Of a stretch of 64,000 bases of DNA, positions 50,469-62,942 are shown piece after piece. Position 1 is the stretch's first letter, and each line of letters starts with the position of its first letter. The DNA is from Hepsetus odoe (lineage: Eukaryota > Chordata > Actinopteri > Characiformes > Hepsetidae): positions 15,904,747 through 15,968,746 of the forward strand of contig CM029384.1 in assembly GCA_017165825.1 (NCBI GenBank). Direction: 5' to 3'. The translations under genes were made by a program, and so were the position numbers. The notes below the pieces were generated by a model. The model had not been told where the DNA came from, did not search any database, and was given only the letters and a program-made list of their open reading frames with translations.

Positions 50469-50697
50469 CAGTAACTGTCAAGCGGGTCGCAGTCTCTCCC
50501 TCAGGTGAGTCGAGGTGAACTTGTTGTGTGCGCGCGTGCGCGTGCGCGTGTCCGTTACGCTGAGTGCGCGCTCCCGAGCTCCGGGAGGGGATTCCCTCCT
50601 CTCTCTCGGCGCGGGTGGGAGGTGTCGGAGCGCCCGCGGGGGTCGAGAGATGTGCGACTAGGGCTCGGTGAGCGCGTTGGTGAGCTCATGCCCTGCT

Positions 50698-50728
50698 GCC
50701 TCCTCCTCCTCCTCCTCCTCCTCCTCCT
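50698..50728. repeat. Trinucleotide repeat (CCT)n
   Basis: About ten CCT/CTC units. In the + frame from 50688 it encodes Leu repeats; on the minus strand it would encode Gly repeats. Confidence 0.9.
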
Positions 50729-50999
50729 GCTCTTCTGCTTCTTCCTCGAGCCAGAGCTCCTCGTTCAAACCCGCTCACGGCGCCATCAGGTAGGGACGCC
50801 TCCTTGTGCTTTCCGCGGTCCTCGGGGGTGAAGCGTGAGAGCCGATACAGCCTGCTCGCTTGGTTGCGGCCGTTTTGAAGGTCGGTTTCGTCCACAGAGC
50901 TTTACGGTGGGGATGCGCGTTCACGTCGCATTGTTTACGGGAGACCGCCGGCGTCGCGAGCGCGCTTTTGTCCCCCCCTCGTGCTGATTCATCATAAAC

Positions 51000-51652
51000 G
51001 GGTCGCAGGACAAAGGTCTGTCCAAAAAGAGGGGGATCCTTTGACAGGGGGGGAGGGCCAGCTAACTGGGGGTCTGTCTGTCGCTGGAGCAGGTTCGTGA
51101 ACCCCTGCGCTTTATGTCTGATCTTCAGCCGATGCTGAGTCTGCTGGGCAGCTGCCCTCTTATAAACAAGTGGGGAAATAGAGACCTGTTAGAGTGCTCT
51201 CCCTGGAAGGATCTGACGCTCTTCCCCATCACTGACTGTAAATGGCATCTGCCTGCCATAAGTGGATCATTTCTGCTCTCATCTCCTGTGTTTACTCTGA
51301 ACAGTATGAAAATCATGAAACACTCAGGAGCAGCAAGCCTGCAATAGCCTCTCTCTGCTGACCACAGAGCCGGAGTGGCCGCACCAGCACGCCCAGGTTA
51401 AGATGAGCGCTCTCTATTTCCAGCATGCGGTTAAACTTTGAACGCAAAAGCTTTTAGGAGTCGGAAGTGCTGGGCTCGAGTCAAAGCCCTTTGGTTTCTT
51501 ACAGGAAGAGGCGTGTAATCAGTGCCACACCTTTACGTGATGGTCATAACAGGCCTGTCTGCACTGCCATGCCTGACCTGTAAGTGGTCATCTAAAAGCC
51601 TCCCCAGACTGGGAACTACATAAAGAGACAGCAGCGGCATAATTGCAATAGC

Positions 51653-51698
<46 letters not shown>

Positions 51699-54600
51699 CC
51701 AGGCGCACTCGGTGCAGCTGTGCATTTATAAGGACGCCCTTTTGTGTCAGAAGACCCAGCCTCGCATTCTGTAATTTCTCTTTCTCCTGCCACAGCAGGT
51801 AACAAGAACAGATGAGGGCCTTCACTGTGCAGCAGGGGGTGGCGTGGGTAGGAAGGATGTGTGTGTGTTTGGGGGTGGGGGGTTGTGGCGTGGACCATTG
51901 GGGAGAATGGGCTGTGGACATTGGCCGAGAGATTTATGGTCCATCACATTCAACTAGCTACCATAAGACCAATCACAGTACACAGCAGTGTGTAAAAGCG
52001 CTGCTCCTGCTCCCTGGTGATGCTGAAGCTGGAGCTCATTGGCTAAGGTGTGCTCGGGTAGAGAAGGGGGGAGAGGAGTTGATGAAACCAGGAGAAAGAG
52101 TTTAGCACACGGAGGAAATGTCTTGCGCAAAGACATGCGGCACATTCATAAGTTACTTAAGCCATTCCTTCATCGTCAACAGTCCTTGAGAAAGTGTGAG
52201 GGGGGGGGTGTGATGGGGGATAGGGCATGTCCTCAAAAGTACAGCTAAATCTGCAATGAGAATTGGGAGAGCCTAGAGCGAATGGCATGAAGAGTAGGGG
52301 GAGAAGATCAAGAGGAATTTTCGGGGGTTGTTGGGAGGGGATGCTGATGATGAAACTCGCTGCAAGTGTGGGCTTCGCACTTTCTTACGCTCGCTGTTGC
52401 TATGTTGCACTTTCAAAGCTGTGCTCTGCGGAGGGGTGTGTGTTTTAGGTGCAGATGTTGTTGGATTTGCAGTGATGGAACATAAATGAATCTTCAGCGT
52501 TCGTTTACCGCAACTTTTTTTTTTCTTTTTCAGTGCTTTGCATCAGACATTGTTTCATGACATTCCATGACGGTTAAAATCATTTAATGAAAAGAAGTTT
52601 TAAGCAGTTTCATCAGGATTTCGGAGAACCACAATTCCTTGGGCTCTTGTGTCACTAATTAGTAATGCACAATGCGTAGTTATTAATCAGTAATGAACTA
52701 ATTAAGAAGTGTTCATTAGTTTTGCAAAACATTTTAATTCAAGTGTCTAGGAATGTAGAGATCAGTGTAGAGTTGCTGCTGAATTCATTGATCAGGGACA
52801 TTTAGCTTTAGGCTGTAACATGTCCCAGTCCCCCTTTTTTATGTTAACAGCTTGGGGCTCATAACCCTTCACTCCGGGGATATTTGTATTCCACCATTAG
52901 TCGTGGGGCTGGCAAACACATACAGCAGAAAAGAAACGCTTCTGTGCATGATGCCATAGAAGAACTACTGTGGGTTCCTAAAAAAGATGATATGTGAGTA
53001 AATGAAGTTTAAAGAACCTCCGTATAAAGTAAAGGCTCTAGAAAGAACCCTGACATTCGGAACTTTTTATGCAGTCTTCAAGAGGGTTTTCAGAGTCACA
53101 TATCTGTTCCAAAAGTGATTTTACAGCGGCGCCATTTTAAAAGCGGACAATTACTTATGGTTACTTATTATACTTATTATATATATATTATTTATTATTT
53201 AGGCGCAGTCATAACCTTGCTCCTCTGAACCGTCTGTCCGTCTGCCCATCCATCCGTTTGTCCGAAAATGCCAGCATCCCGAGATTCCCAAGTGCACAAA
53301 AATAACTGATCAAAACTACTTCGAATTAAATATTGTTTCATTAGTTTTTTTTTGTTTTTTTTTAACTGTAATAAATCCTGCTCTTTCTAAAACACATATA
53401 TGAGATCTTTCATAAACTTAGCAACCCCTACTAAACCAATAACATAACAACACTCCTTTTTTATTATTTAAGATTCATTTGTCAACTGTTGCTTTTTTTC
53501 TTTTTTTTTTTTTTGGGTGAAAGGGTTTTCATTCTTTTCTGGTGTGTGTCACACCTGATCAGCTTCAGCTTGCTGAATAGAAGTGTAGACCTCAAAAGCT
53601 TAGCTGAGCGATGTGATGTGAGGTGTGGGTCTGTCTATTATGCTAAAATGTACTTCTCCTCTCAAAGTGAAGTTGCGGTACGAGCAGGCTATTTTGCCAG
53701 TGTGTGGGTTGCAAGCCTAGCTTTCTTTGCCAGGTTCCCTCTCAATACATTCCTCTGGGCAGAACGTTTTAAAAGGCATTTGAGAGCCCCGTATCCCAAT
53801 GCACTCCTGATTCTGCAGGCTATCGTAATGCACCGGACTCGACCGGTTACTTCAGCAGTGGCCTTGGGAGTTATTATTTCCAAAAGGCCTCCTGCACACT
53901 TGCCTTCCGATTTTAGTCGTGGTCGGCAAGCTTTCATAGGAAATATTTCTCCTAATTTCGGTCATACACGCCAAAGGTTCAACCTTTCATTCTATCTCCA
54001 CTTGAATTGTGGCTCTCTCATGTGGAGGGCTGCAGCTGCACAAAATCGATACAGCATAAAAAAGAAAATCTGATCTTTTTATAACAACATTTGGAGCGGG
54101 ACCCAAAGGTCAATATTGAATCTACCTTGTGTTCAGATTTTCTATGAGAGCAGAAATCCAATCTCTCCACTGCAGTTTCACTCTTTCTGTGCCTCTAACG
54201 ACTTGGCCCCTTCACCTAGGTGTATGTGTTCAAAATCACCTCGATTTATTTGAACTGGAGGCGACAATAAAGATGCTCAGAGGATTATGGCAAAGTACTC
54301 CACTGGCATGGTACAGGCACTTTGCAGAGTTCACAATAGGAAACATGACTCCTAATTAAGTTCACTTTTAAAATTCTCTGCAAACTGTGACGGATTCCAA
54401 ATTGTTCACTTATTTATTCAGAAAAAACCAAATGGCAATTTCAGAGATTATTTTTTTAAAATCAGCTGACGGGGGCATATTACAGAGATAGCAAAACAAA
54501 CTAGTTTGTTAGAAGCGTGTCAAGCATAAATGAATAGAAACGGGAATGTTAAGATGCTGCAAAATCAGCCTGTTTACCTCAGCAGTTCAGCAGTTTTTGC

Positions 54601-55000
54601 TAATTCCCCAACATCAGAAGTGGTACTTATTTCAGTTAAAGTTGCTAAATACTTAAAATTCTGTATAACATTGCTCTTTTGTGCCTCCTCTGTCCCACTA
54701 GGCAGATGATAACTCCTCTTCTTGCATTTCATTATGGGTGAGCATTAGAACTATATATTATAATGTGCATGGAATCTGTATAATATTTTGAATATTAATA
54801 AGCCTGCCTTTATCAAGCATTTGTGCAACACATCTGCTACACATTTCATCTGCAAATGCATTTGAAAACAACATGTCTCCGTAAAACTTGATTGCAGATG
54901 CAGAAGCGTAAAGAAAGATGTCTGAGAAATCACTTGACCAAGAAGATCCTCAGTTCAGCATTTACGAAGACGTTCATCTAAAGGCACAACCTTTATTGAT
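51000..55000. other. Noncoding region downstream of the CpG block
   Basis: No exon I can defend. It holds (CT)n at 51655-51695 and AT-rich DNA. An unusual open stretch without stops at 53489-54073 resembles no protein I know. It may be a large first intron of the gene starting at the CpG block (inference). Confidence 0.4.
51655..51695. repeat. Microsatellite (CT)n
   Basis: About 20 uninterrupted CT units. Confidence 0.95.
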
Positions 55001-55010
55001 TATGTCTAAG

Positions 55011-55250
55011 TGAAAGTGACTATTTTTGTCATTGTGAAACACGTCACAGCACGCACAACGAAATTCAACCTCGGCTTTGCACCCAAACACACACGTGCAG
55101 CAGAGGGCAGCTGTTTAAAGCGCCTGGGAAGCAGTGATGGGGACGGTACCTTGCTCAAGGTTACCTCAGGGCAACCTACTGGTCTGGGATTCGAATCCAT
55201 GTCCTTCCTATCCTGGGGCCTAATCCCTAATCACTAGGCCACCGCTAGGT
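55011..55250 (-). mobile_element. tRNA-headed SINE, copy 8 (complete)
   Basis: Minus-strand, near full-length copy. The tail complement GTGACTATTTTTGTCATTGT lies at the left; the B-box complement GGATTCGAATCC and the A-box complement CCACCGC/CACTAGGCCA lie at the right. Its B-box is the best preserved in the window. Confidence 0.88.
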
Positions 55251-55689
55251 CCCTTTATTCTGCAGTACTTAAAAAAATTGTATATTATTCTCAAAAAAAG
55301 ATATCAAAAATCAAGATATCAAAAAATAGCAATTAGAAAATGAACAAATGCCACAACCATGTGGTATGCTAAAATCAGAAACTTGGTGCCTCATACCTGT
55401 TTGATGTGGTGAGTTCTTGCAGTGGTTAATGGTTGAAACCTTCTTTGTCATTTCTGTATCGACAGGCTGTGGCCAAATTTCTTCTTCAGGCCTCCTATGA
55501 GCTGTCAAAGTTCTAAGCTTTTACAAAAGGAAACAGTCGCAGCTTCTATAGCAACAGAAAGCACATGAAAAGAGCTTGAATAAACTTGAATAAAACCAGC
55601 GCTACCTTCTAAGAGGGACACCCACTAAATCTGCACACTCATTCAATACTTATCCTGGTGATATTCTGATTCTCACCCTTCCATCGGTT

Positions 55690-56430
55690 CCACATGTAAG
55701 GAGTGAAGGCATTAACATTTCTCTTCACTCACTCCCCACTAATGGCACATCATTGGCCCGTTCTCCACTGTGCGAAACAGCTGAATAATACGCTTCCTCT
55801 TTCTCCCCTCTTATTTCACGCTCTGAATAGCTGCTGCTTAATGGCTTCCCTGCCTTTCCACCGCCTCATGTTTACTTCGGTACATAAATTGGCGCCGGCC
55901 TCCCTCGCCCCCGGCAGCCATCAGTAGAGTCTGAGTTTTAATTCGTGGTTAAATGGCGCTCGACACACGCAGCTTGTTTGATAATTGACTTCACTCTAGT
56001 GAAGGGAGGGATGATTAAATCCAAATATCAATGCTGGTGTACGTTGGCGTGTGTCTGCGCGTGTGCCTTGTTTTTTGTTCTATCACTCTGCGATTGAGGG
56101 GAAGGAAGGAGGGGTGGAATCCACATTAATATCAGGTGCGGATCATGCATGAAATTAAATACAGAAAGTTTCCGAAGCGCTTGCACTCAGTCTGTCTTCA
56201 TTAGCGAGGCGAGTTTCTTGGAGTTCAGCGGCTTCTGAAATTATTCCATTTCTGAAGCTCACCAGCTGACGAGGCGCTAACATCTAATGGGGGAGTGGGG
56301 GTGTTGAACGATTTTGATTTCAGGATGATTGCTGCTGATTGGATTCCCATTTTTACTGCTTTTGAAAACGCAGCTGAAGTTGCCATCATCATTTTACTTG
56401 TTAGCACCTGTAGATCAGCAATAATACTGC
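55690..56430. other. Unique noncoding block, candidate conserved element
   Basis: Non-repetitive, balanced-composition DNA with homeobox-type ATTA cores (GATGATTAAATCC, ACATTAATATC), without splice-bounded ORFs. It has the texture of a conserved noncoding element, but conservation cannot be judged from one genome. Confidence 0.3.
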
Positions 56431-57794
56431 GTTCTAGATCAGCTGAAAGCTGAAATGTCCAAACTCCTTCTAGTAAAAGTGCTGCGGAACATCACTCCAC
56501 GTCCATAAGTTTCAACTCGTATGATTACTCCGGGTGGTTACATCACTGAGACACAGCAACAGCAAAACAGCAAATGTGACATTTTGGCATAACTCCTTCT
56601 ACGGTCAACGGATGAAAGTATAACATGAAAAAGTGGTGCCAGGTAACATGCAATAACATATTTAACTACTTCATCAAGTCTGTTGCAACAGACGGTGAGG
56701 CGATGAAACATCTTAAAAGGTCCCAGATGTATTGATGTGTCCATAGCAACGCATTTTAACTAAGAAGTGGTAGACAACCTTTTTTACTTGAAAGATGACA
56801 ATGAATCATGTCAGAGCCATAGATTTTCACATCTCTGGGCCGTGGTTCGGTTTAAATGTCAGGAGAAATGCAAACAACCGGATGCTCCTGTGTAGCAGCA
56901 GCAGCAGGGTGGTCTTGCAGCCACGCAGCTGTGGTACTTTAAAACGGAGGTGCCACATGGTTCTTTTGACACAGTTGCTGGTGCTCAGCACTCTTTGTAA
57001 TTACCGTTGCAACAGCTGAGAGTAGTTTATAGTATGCATGATCTCTCTCAGACAAGGTGAGATAGGGCTACATGCACTGATGTTCAGGGGGAATGGAGTG
57101 CAGGCACTAAAAGGACAGAGTGTGTAAGATACACAGCACATCAGGTTCAAGCGTTTTTAGGTGCTCTCTAAATTTAGGTTGTTTAGCCAGTATTGCCTCC
57201 AAGCATTATCTTTAGACAGCTGATGTTTTTGGTGCAAGATCAAAGCACTGTTGTTGGTGCCGCATATTTAGATTAGCTTGGTTAATAGAGCAGGTTAATA
57301 AAGCTGATGTAACTGAGCTCCATAAAGCCATTTCAGGCAACACTAAAGCCAGAGGAAGAAGGAATATAAATGCATCAATTAACACTTAACTTCTGTTGAT
57401 GGTTAAACTCTCAGAAGCATCTGAAGGCTACTTGCTACTGCTTTACTGAAAACTAGACTAAAAAATTGCTTGCTTAGGAACACCACCAAGAATTAAAATG
57501 ATCCCATAGGAAAAGCCAATAAGCTGTGATGTCAAACAGAATTCAGTAATCAAGAGTCATAAATGTGACATCACAAAGAATCTCAACAATTCACAGAAGT
57601 TCAAAAAGAAAGGCAGCGATATATCAAAGCTCTGTGTGATGCCATAATATATAATTAAACAAAAAAGGGGGCATTAATACGATGTCATAAGGAATTCAAC
57701 AAGATTTGATTGTACAGAATTTAACAGTGAAGGTCAGTGTCATGACATCACATAGAATCAAGCAAAGTATTATAAAATACATGTAATACTACAC

Positions 57795-58047
57795 CAGGGT
57801 AGTGGTGGCCTAGTGGTTAGAGACTAGGCCCCAGGATTGGAAGGTTGTGGGTTCGAACACCAGACCAGTAGGTTGCCCTGAAATACTCTTGAGCAAGGTA
57901 CCATCCCCATCACTGCTCCTCGGGTGCTTTAAATAGCTGCGCCCTGCTGCATGTTTTTGTGAGGGTGAAAAGCAGAGGAAGCATTTCATTGTGTGCTGTG
58001 CCGTGTTTCACAATTTAAAATGATCACTTTCACTTCAGTTTCACTTC
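57795..58047 (+). mobile_element. tRNA-headed SINE, copy 9 (complete)
   Basis: Near complete: AGTGGTGGCCTAGTGGTTAG head, B-box GGGTTCGAAC, body (AGTAGGTTGCCCTGAAATAC, CGGGTGCTTTAAATAGCTGC) and tail CACAATTTAAAATGATCACT. Confidence 0.88.
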
Positions 58048-61000
58048 AAATCATTCAAAGACAGTGAATCAAAGAGTCATTTATATTAAAACTGAAATGA
58101 GTCTATTTTTACAGGCAATAATTTCCTAACACAAACCGTAACCATAACCATAAGTCTTTTGAGTGATTTCTTTTTTTTTTGGAGCACAACATTCTCTCAC
58201 AATTCACATGTAATGAACACCGTAGATCAGCTGGAAGTATGGATGCATACCAGCATGCATTGTGTGTCTCCAGTGACAGACAGAGAAGCACTGTGCTAAC
58301 GATGAAGGTTGGAGCACTGAAAACTAAATTGATCAGACTCTCAAATCTCTGGGGGAACACCCCCCCTCCCCCTACAAACAAAAACCAATAAAACTAAAGT
58401 CATGTTTATTCAAGGGTTTTTAAATTCTCAGTGGCCTACATTTTTTAGATTATGACACAAATGTTGACACACATGTTGACTAATTAAACTGAACGGCATT
58501 TTAATAGACTAAATAATATGATTACCACTTAAAGTAACCAAGGGTCTGCGATTTCACATCACATAGCTTTCACAAAAGACAGCGATATGATGTCATGTGA
58601 ACACGGGTGATGGTGCACCATTAATGCAAGCTTGTGATAGGACAGTTTTACATTCAAATGTATGGATTTGGGAAAAATAGACCTGTTCATTTTGACTGTA
58701 TGCTTGTATAACCGACACCAGGTTCTCAGGTTCAGCTATTTGTTCACACCTCATGCTTTAGAGCTGTGCACAAAGGAACGCTTTGTTAAAAAGTCTCTCA
58801 TCTAACTTTGTTCGGAATACAGCTTAAAAACCTACCATGGTCTTCACTCGTACTGATGAAACCATATACATGCTCCCCATGAACAAGAAAACAAAAGAAA
58901 ATTCCTGGAGGTGAAATCTAGTCATCACAGGCCTGCCTGCCAGAATATTTTTTTCTGCATGCATCACCTCAATACACTTGAATCATCAGCTTCATAAGAG
59001 TTCCCTTTGGTTCCTCCAAGGCCTTTATGTAAACATTCGTTCTGACAGTTTTTGTATGTTGACACAGTGCCGTAGGAAGACAGTGAATAAGTAAAAGAGT
59101 ATGTTTCAGGACTCAACCACTCCTCTAAATTGGCGCTCATACAGTGCCAAGCTGGCTGATGTTTGCAGTTCATTGCAGGTTAGGTGTGCAAGTGGTGCTG
59201 TGCTTTCGGTGCCAGATGTTGGTGGATGGTTCGTGTTGGCCATTATAGCCCTTATCACTACTCGCTAATATCTTCCTGCCGGATGCTCATTGGTCTTCTG
59301 TGTCCACAACCATGAGAGTCATTTACCAGTGATAACTGTTTGGCCTTAGTTGTAATGTTGATAAAGGAACCTCCAGGGTTTATGGGGGCTCCATGTTTTA
59401 TTGGAGGCTGATACTAATTGCACCACTAGATCTGAGAATCTTTCTCTCTCAAGTGGAGAGCATAGCACAGGTTTTCTTAAACCTTTTTCTGGAGGTATAA
59501 TGCCTTAAACTCTTTAGCGTCTACTATGCTCCTCACCCATTTGGTCCACTGATTAATTATGTTGATTAGTTTGGTTAATCAGCTAGTAAACACATTAACC
59601 AGCCCTTAAAGAATGGAAGTGGGGGAGTTATATTCTCACTAAAATGTGCCAGACTCCGTGCCTCCAGGTTTGGATTACTCACACACATAAGATCAGAGGT
59701 CTAAACAGGAATCCCACTACTATCCTAAGTAGAGTCCTTGGATTATACGCCAAAGGCTACCTTCACCTACCACTGTAAGTAACTATGGTACATGATACAA
59801 AATAATTATGATGCAGTTGACATATTTACAAGTTGTCTTGTATAATTGTGTTACTGCATGGAATGGCTGTGTCAGATTTATGCTGTTTACCTACTATGAC
59901 TAATTAACAAACTGAAATATATTGCAAAATAAATGAATAATTGGTTATTAGTACTGCTGTCAAAGCCACCCGGTGTCAGTAAGGGCCCAGAAACTCTGTA
60001 CCGGTGGATTCCTGGTGTACCAAAATATTGAGCTTCACCTGCCCCCTTTCCAATAAAGCAGATGGCACCAAGTAAGATCGTCTCTCTTTTGAAAATCCCT
60101 ACCCAGATGCCTTAAAAGACCCCTGGAGGCCTTGGCAGAAGTATGCAATCATTAACTTGCGACAGGAGGCCCCAAGGCCACTGTGCTCGTGATGGCTCAG
60201 CATTTATTGTGTACATTTATAATTTCTTTATCATTACGCATATCTTTTAGACCTTGCAAGTCCTAAACATCCTCCAGATTTATTAGGGCAGGCAGGAGTT
60301 TGAAGGTTGGAAATGATGGTTCTGGTCATGTTAGTTCAACTTCACAACTCCCTAATTGGTGCCTTGGTCGTGGTCCTTGCTGAGATCAGGGGTTTTTCTT
60401 TCTCTCCCCCTCCTCCTTCTGAGTGCCTCCAAATGTGTTGAGGGTGCATTTTTCACAAGGCTGCCTCTCTCTTTCTCTCCCTCTCTCGCTGTCTGTCTCG
60501 CTCGCTCTCTCTCCTCGGCGACCTCACTCAGCGCTTTGTATTTTCCTGTGGGTGTGATGTCTCTCCTCTACAAGTAATCAGCTCTGATTTGTCAGCGTTC
60601 TTCTTGGCGATTCATAAAAATTCAGCTTGCGCCTGCAAAAGACAGACAAGCCCCTCCACCCACTCTGTACCCTCACTGTTGTTCCCCTGAGCCCCTAAAC
60701 TCTTCACTGGGCAGCCACAAAAGAGGGGAAAGCATTTAGGAATACATTCATTTTTGTAAGGTAAAAGAGGGCAGTTCACTTCATCTCCTCTGACTAGAAG
60801 GTTGAAAGCTCTTTTCTTGGGCTTTTCATTGAAATTGAAGGGCGGTTAGGGGCTGTTGGTTTTGAGTTGGGCCAAGTCAAAAGTTTTAGGGTTTGGTTTG
60901 AACACTGAAACTGACAATGCTGCTAATAATCTATAAATACCTCACTTTACAGACATGGTCTAGATAAAAAATAATGCTGAAATTAGTTTTTTGTTTTTAA

Positions 61001-61430
61001 AACTGCATTTGTTCTGAAGCCAGCAAAAAAAGATACCTGTGCTTTCCAGCTATAATTGTATACTTGAAGGAGTTTTTTTAGGCACCGCAGGAGGCATGGT
61101 GTCTGGAGCACACTCTCCTAAAGCCAATTAGAAACATTCTGCTGAAAATGCTGTTGTTGTATACGCTTTGATAAAATGTCAGCAGTAATGTTGCCTGTTG
61201 TTGGTTGAACGAAAAGCTCTCCCAAAGACAACTTCAAAAAGGAATGCTCAAATGTTCGTTTTGTCCATGTACCTCAAGGATTTCTGACTGACCAACAGGA
61301 GGAGAGAATGAGGTTCACCTGCCAGCTATAAATGAGCCTTAGCATGCTTCCGGCTTTGTTTTTCTCTTAGGTTTTGAGATATTGTCATTTTTTGTATTAT
61401 TTAAATACCTGAAGCCATATTACTTTGAAG
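58048..61430. other. Noncoding region without recognised genes
   Basis: Short ORFs only, none family-like. A pyrimidine-rich block with TC repeats near 60400-60520 is followed by GC-balanced unique sequence (60520-60660) that could be regulatory. Confidence 0.4.
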
Positions 61431-61434
61431 GGCC

Positions 61435-61803
61435 TTTATCACTCACTGACTCATTTTCATAGCCGCTTGTCCTAATTAGGATAAGCCAGGGCATGCTGGA
61501 GCCTATCCCAGCTCTCACAGGGTGAACAGCAGGGATACAATCTGGACAAGTCACTTGTCCATCACAGGGCAGACATACTCACTCACACACACACACCTAA
61601 GGGCAATTCAGGATCTCCAATCCAGCTGATCTGCATGTTTATGGACAGAGGGAGGAAAACGGAGTTCCAGGAGGAAACACTCGCAGACACAGAGAACATG
61701 CAAACTCCACACAGAAAGAACCTGGGCCATCCCACCTGGCGATTGAACTCTGGACCTTCTTGCTATGAAGCGACAGAGCTACCCACTGTGCCACCGTGCC
61801 GCC
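61435..61803 (-). mobile_element. V-SINE/DANA-like SINE
   Basis: On the minus strand it starts GGCGGCACGGTGGCACAGTG with a tRNA-like head (AGAAGGTCCAGAGTTCAATC as B-box). It continues with TGTGTGGAGTTTGCATGTTC and ends with an L2-type LINE tail (GCTTATCCTAATTAGGACAA, then AAAATGAGTCAGTGAGTGA). This head-core-tail order is that of the V-SINE superfamily, for example DANA in zebrafish. It is distinct from the nine-copy SINE family. Confidence 0.85.
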
Positions 61804-62911
61804 CGGCCTGTGTCATGAATAAACAAATTTCCTTTCTTTTATGTAAGAAACAGATTAGATGTGTGTAGATAATGCGCAACTCTTCCATGTTATCCATTGT
61901 TATTAATGTTATCCAACAGCCTGCTTTTATTTCATGCCACATACACCAATATAAATTCTCCAAAATAACTTTTGACTTTAACTTGTAATTAAACATTTTT
62001 GGAGAGAAAAGATTTTTTTTTCTGACAGAGGCAATACATAAGCCTGGCCCACAGCAGCTAAGCCACACCAATTTATCCTGAACTGGACTACCTGAATACT
62101 TCAGAATCTCCTCTTTTTCTTACTAAACAAATGAGAAAGTAAAATGGATTGAAAGGACAGTCTTTATGACAGCATTTCCCCCACTGGTTTCAATGAGTGA
62201 TGAGAAATGATAGAACTGTAACAAATATTAAAAATGACATGATTCTTTGTTCTGGTCATTGAACTGCAGCTTCAGAAATGTACTTGTTCTGTTGCTCAGC
62301 AGTGTGGAGATGTTTATTTTCTTCGTTCTTTCCTGCTTTTGTTTACTTTTTATGATGAATGAGCCCATATAAATGGTTCAGGAGACCTTGGGGTATAAAT
62401 TTGAAACATGAATTAAAAATTACTTTTTCCTTCTGAAATTTGGAGATACTGTGCACCGTCCTGATGCCGCCAGGATGAAAAGTAGAGCAGCAGTAGCCTG
62501 AATCTTACTGACAGAGCATCTATGTTGCTTTCTGTTTTGTACGCTGTGCTGTCGTATTCAGGCCGTTTTTAACAAGCTGCTGCCTTGTATGGTTCAGACG
62601 AGCACCACACCTGTTGTACCTCTCTGTTCCCATGACAGTTGCATCGGGTCATCTCGGGGCATTCAAATGCTGCCTTTATTTGAACAATGCTGCATGCGGT
62701 TCCTGGAAAGGCAGGCTCAAGACTTTTTAAAAGAATGCTCTGAATGGAGGATCCCAAAACATGCTGTGTCCCCTCAAACAAGCAGCGTGAAAAGGCGCAG
62801 TGAGACATGTGCAGGTGCGGGAACAGTGGCTAAAGTCCAGCAGTGTAATACTGGTGACTGTGTGTTTGGCAGCCAGTGGAATGGCATGAGTCTGCTGAGC
62901 CAGCAGAGCTA

Positions 62912-62942
<31 letters not shown>

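Larger units (their letters stand above)
50140..50990 (+). promoter_or_regulatory. CpG-rich block, likely promoter/first exon of an unidentified gene
   Basis: A sharp change from AT-rich flanks to CpG-rich DNA with GCGC and CGCGCG strings. Plus-strand donors CAG|GTGAGT (after 50504) and CAG|GTAGGG (after 50789) are present. An ATG at 50688 opens MPCC followed by a Leu run encoded by (CTC)n and then FCFFLEPELL up to the second donor. That could be a signal peptide or only a translated repeat. Direction and gene identity are unknown. Confidence 0.5.

Noticed and set aside
50218..50518. Arg-Glu and Ser-Leu repeat ORFs
   Set aside because: Translations of GA/CT/CA microsatellites.
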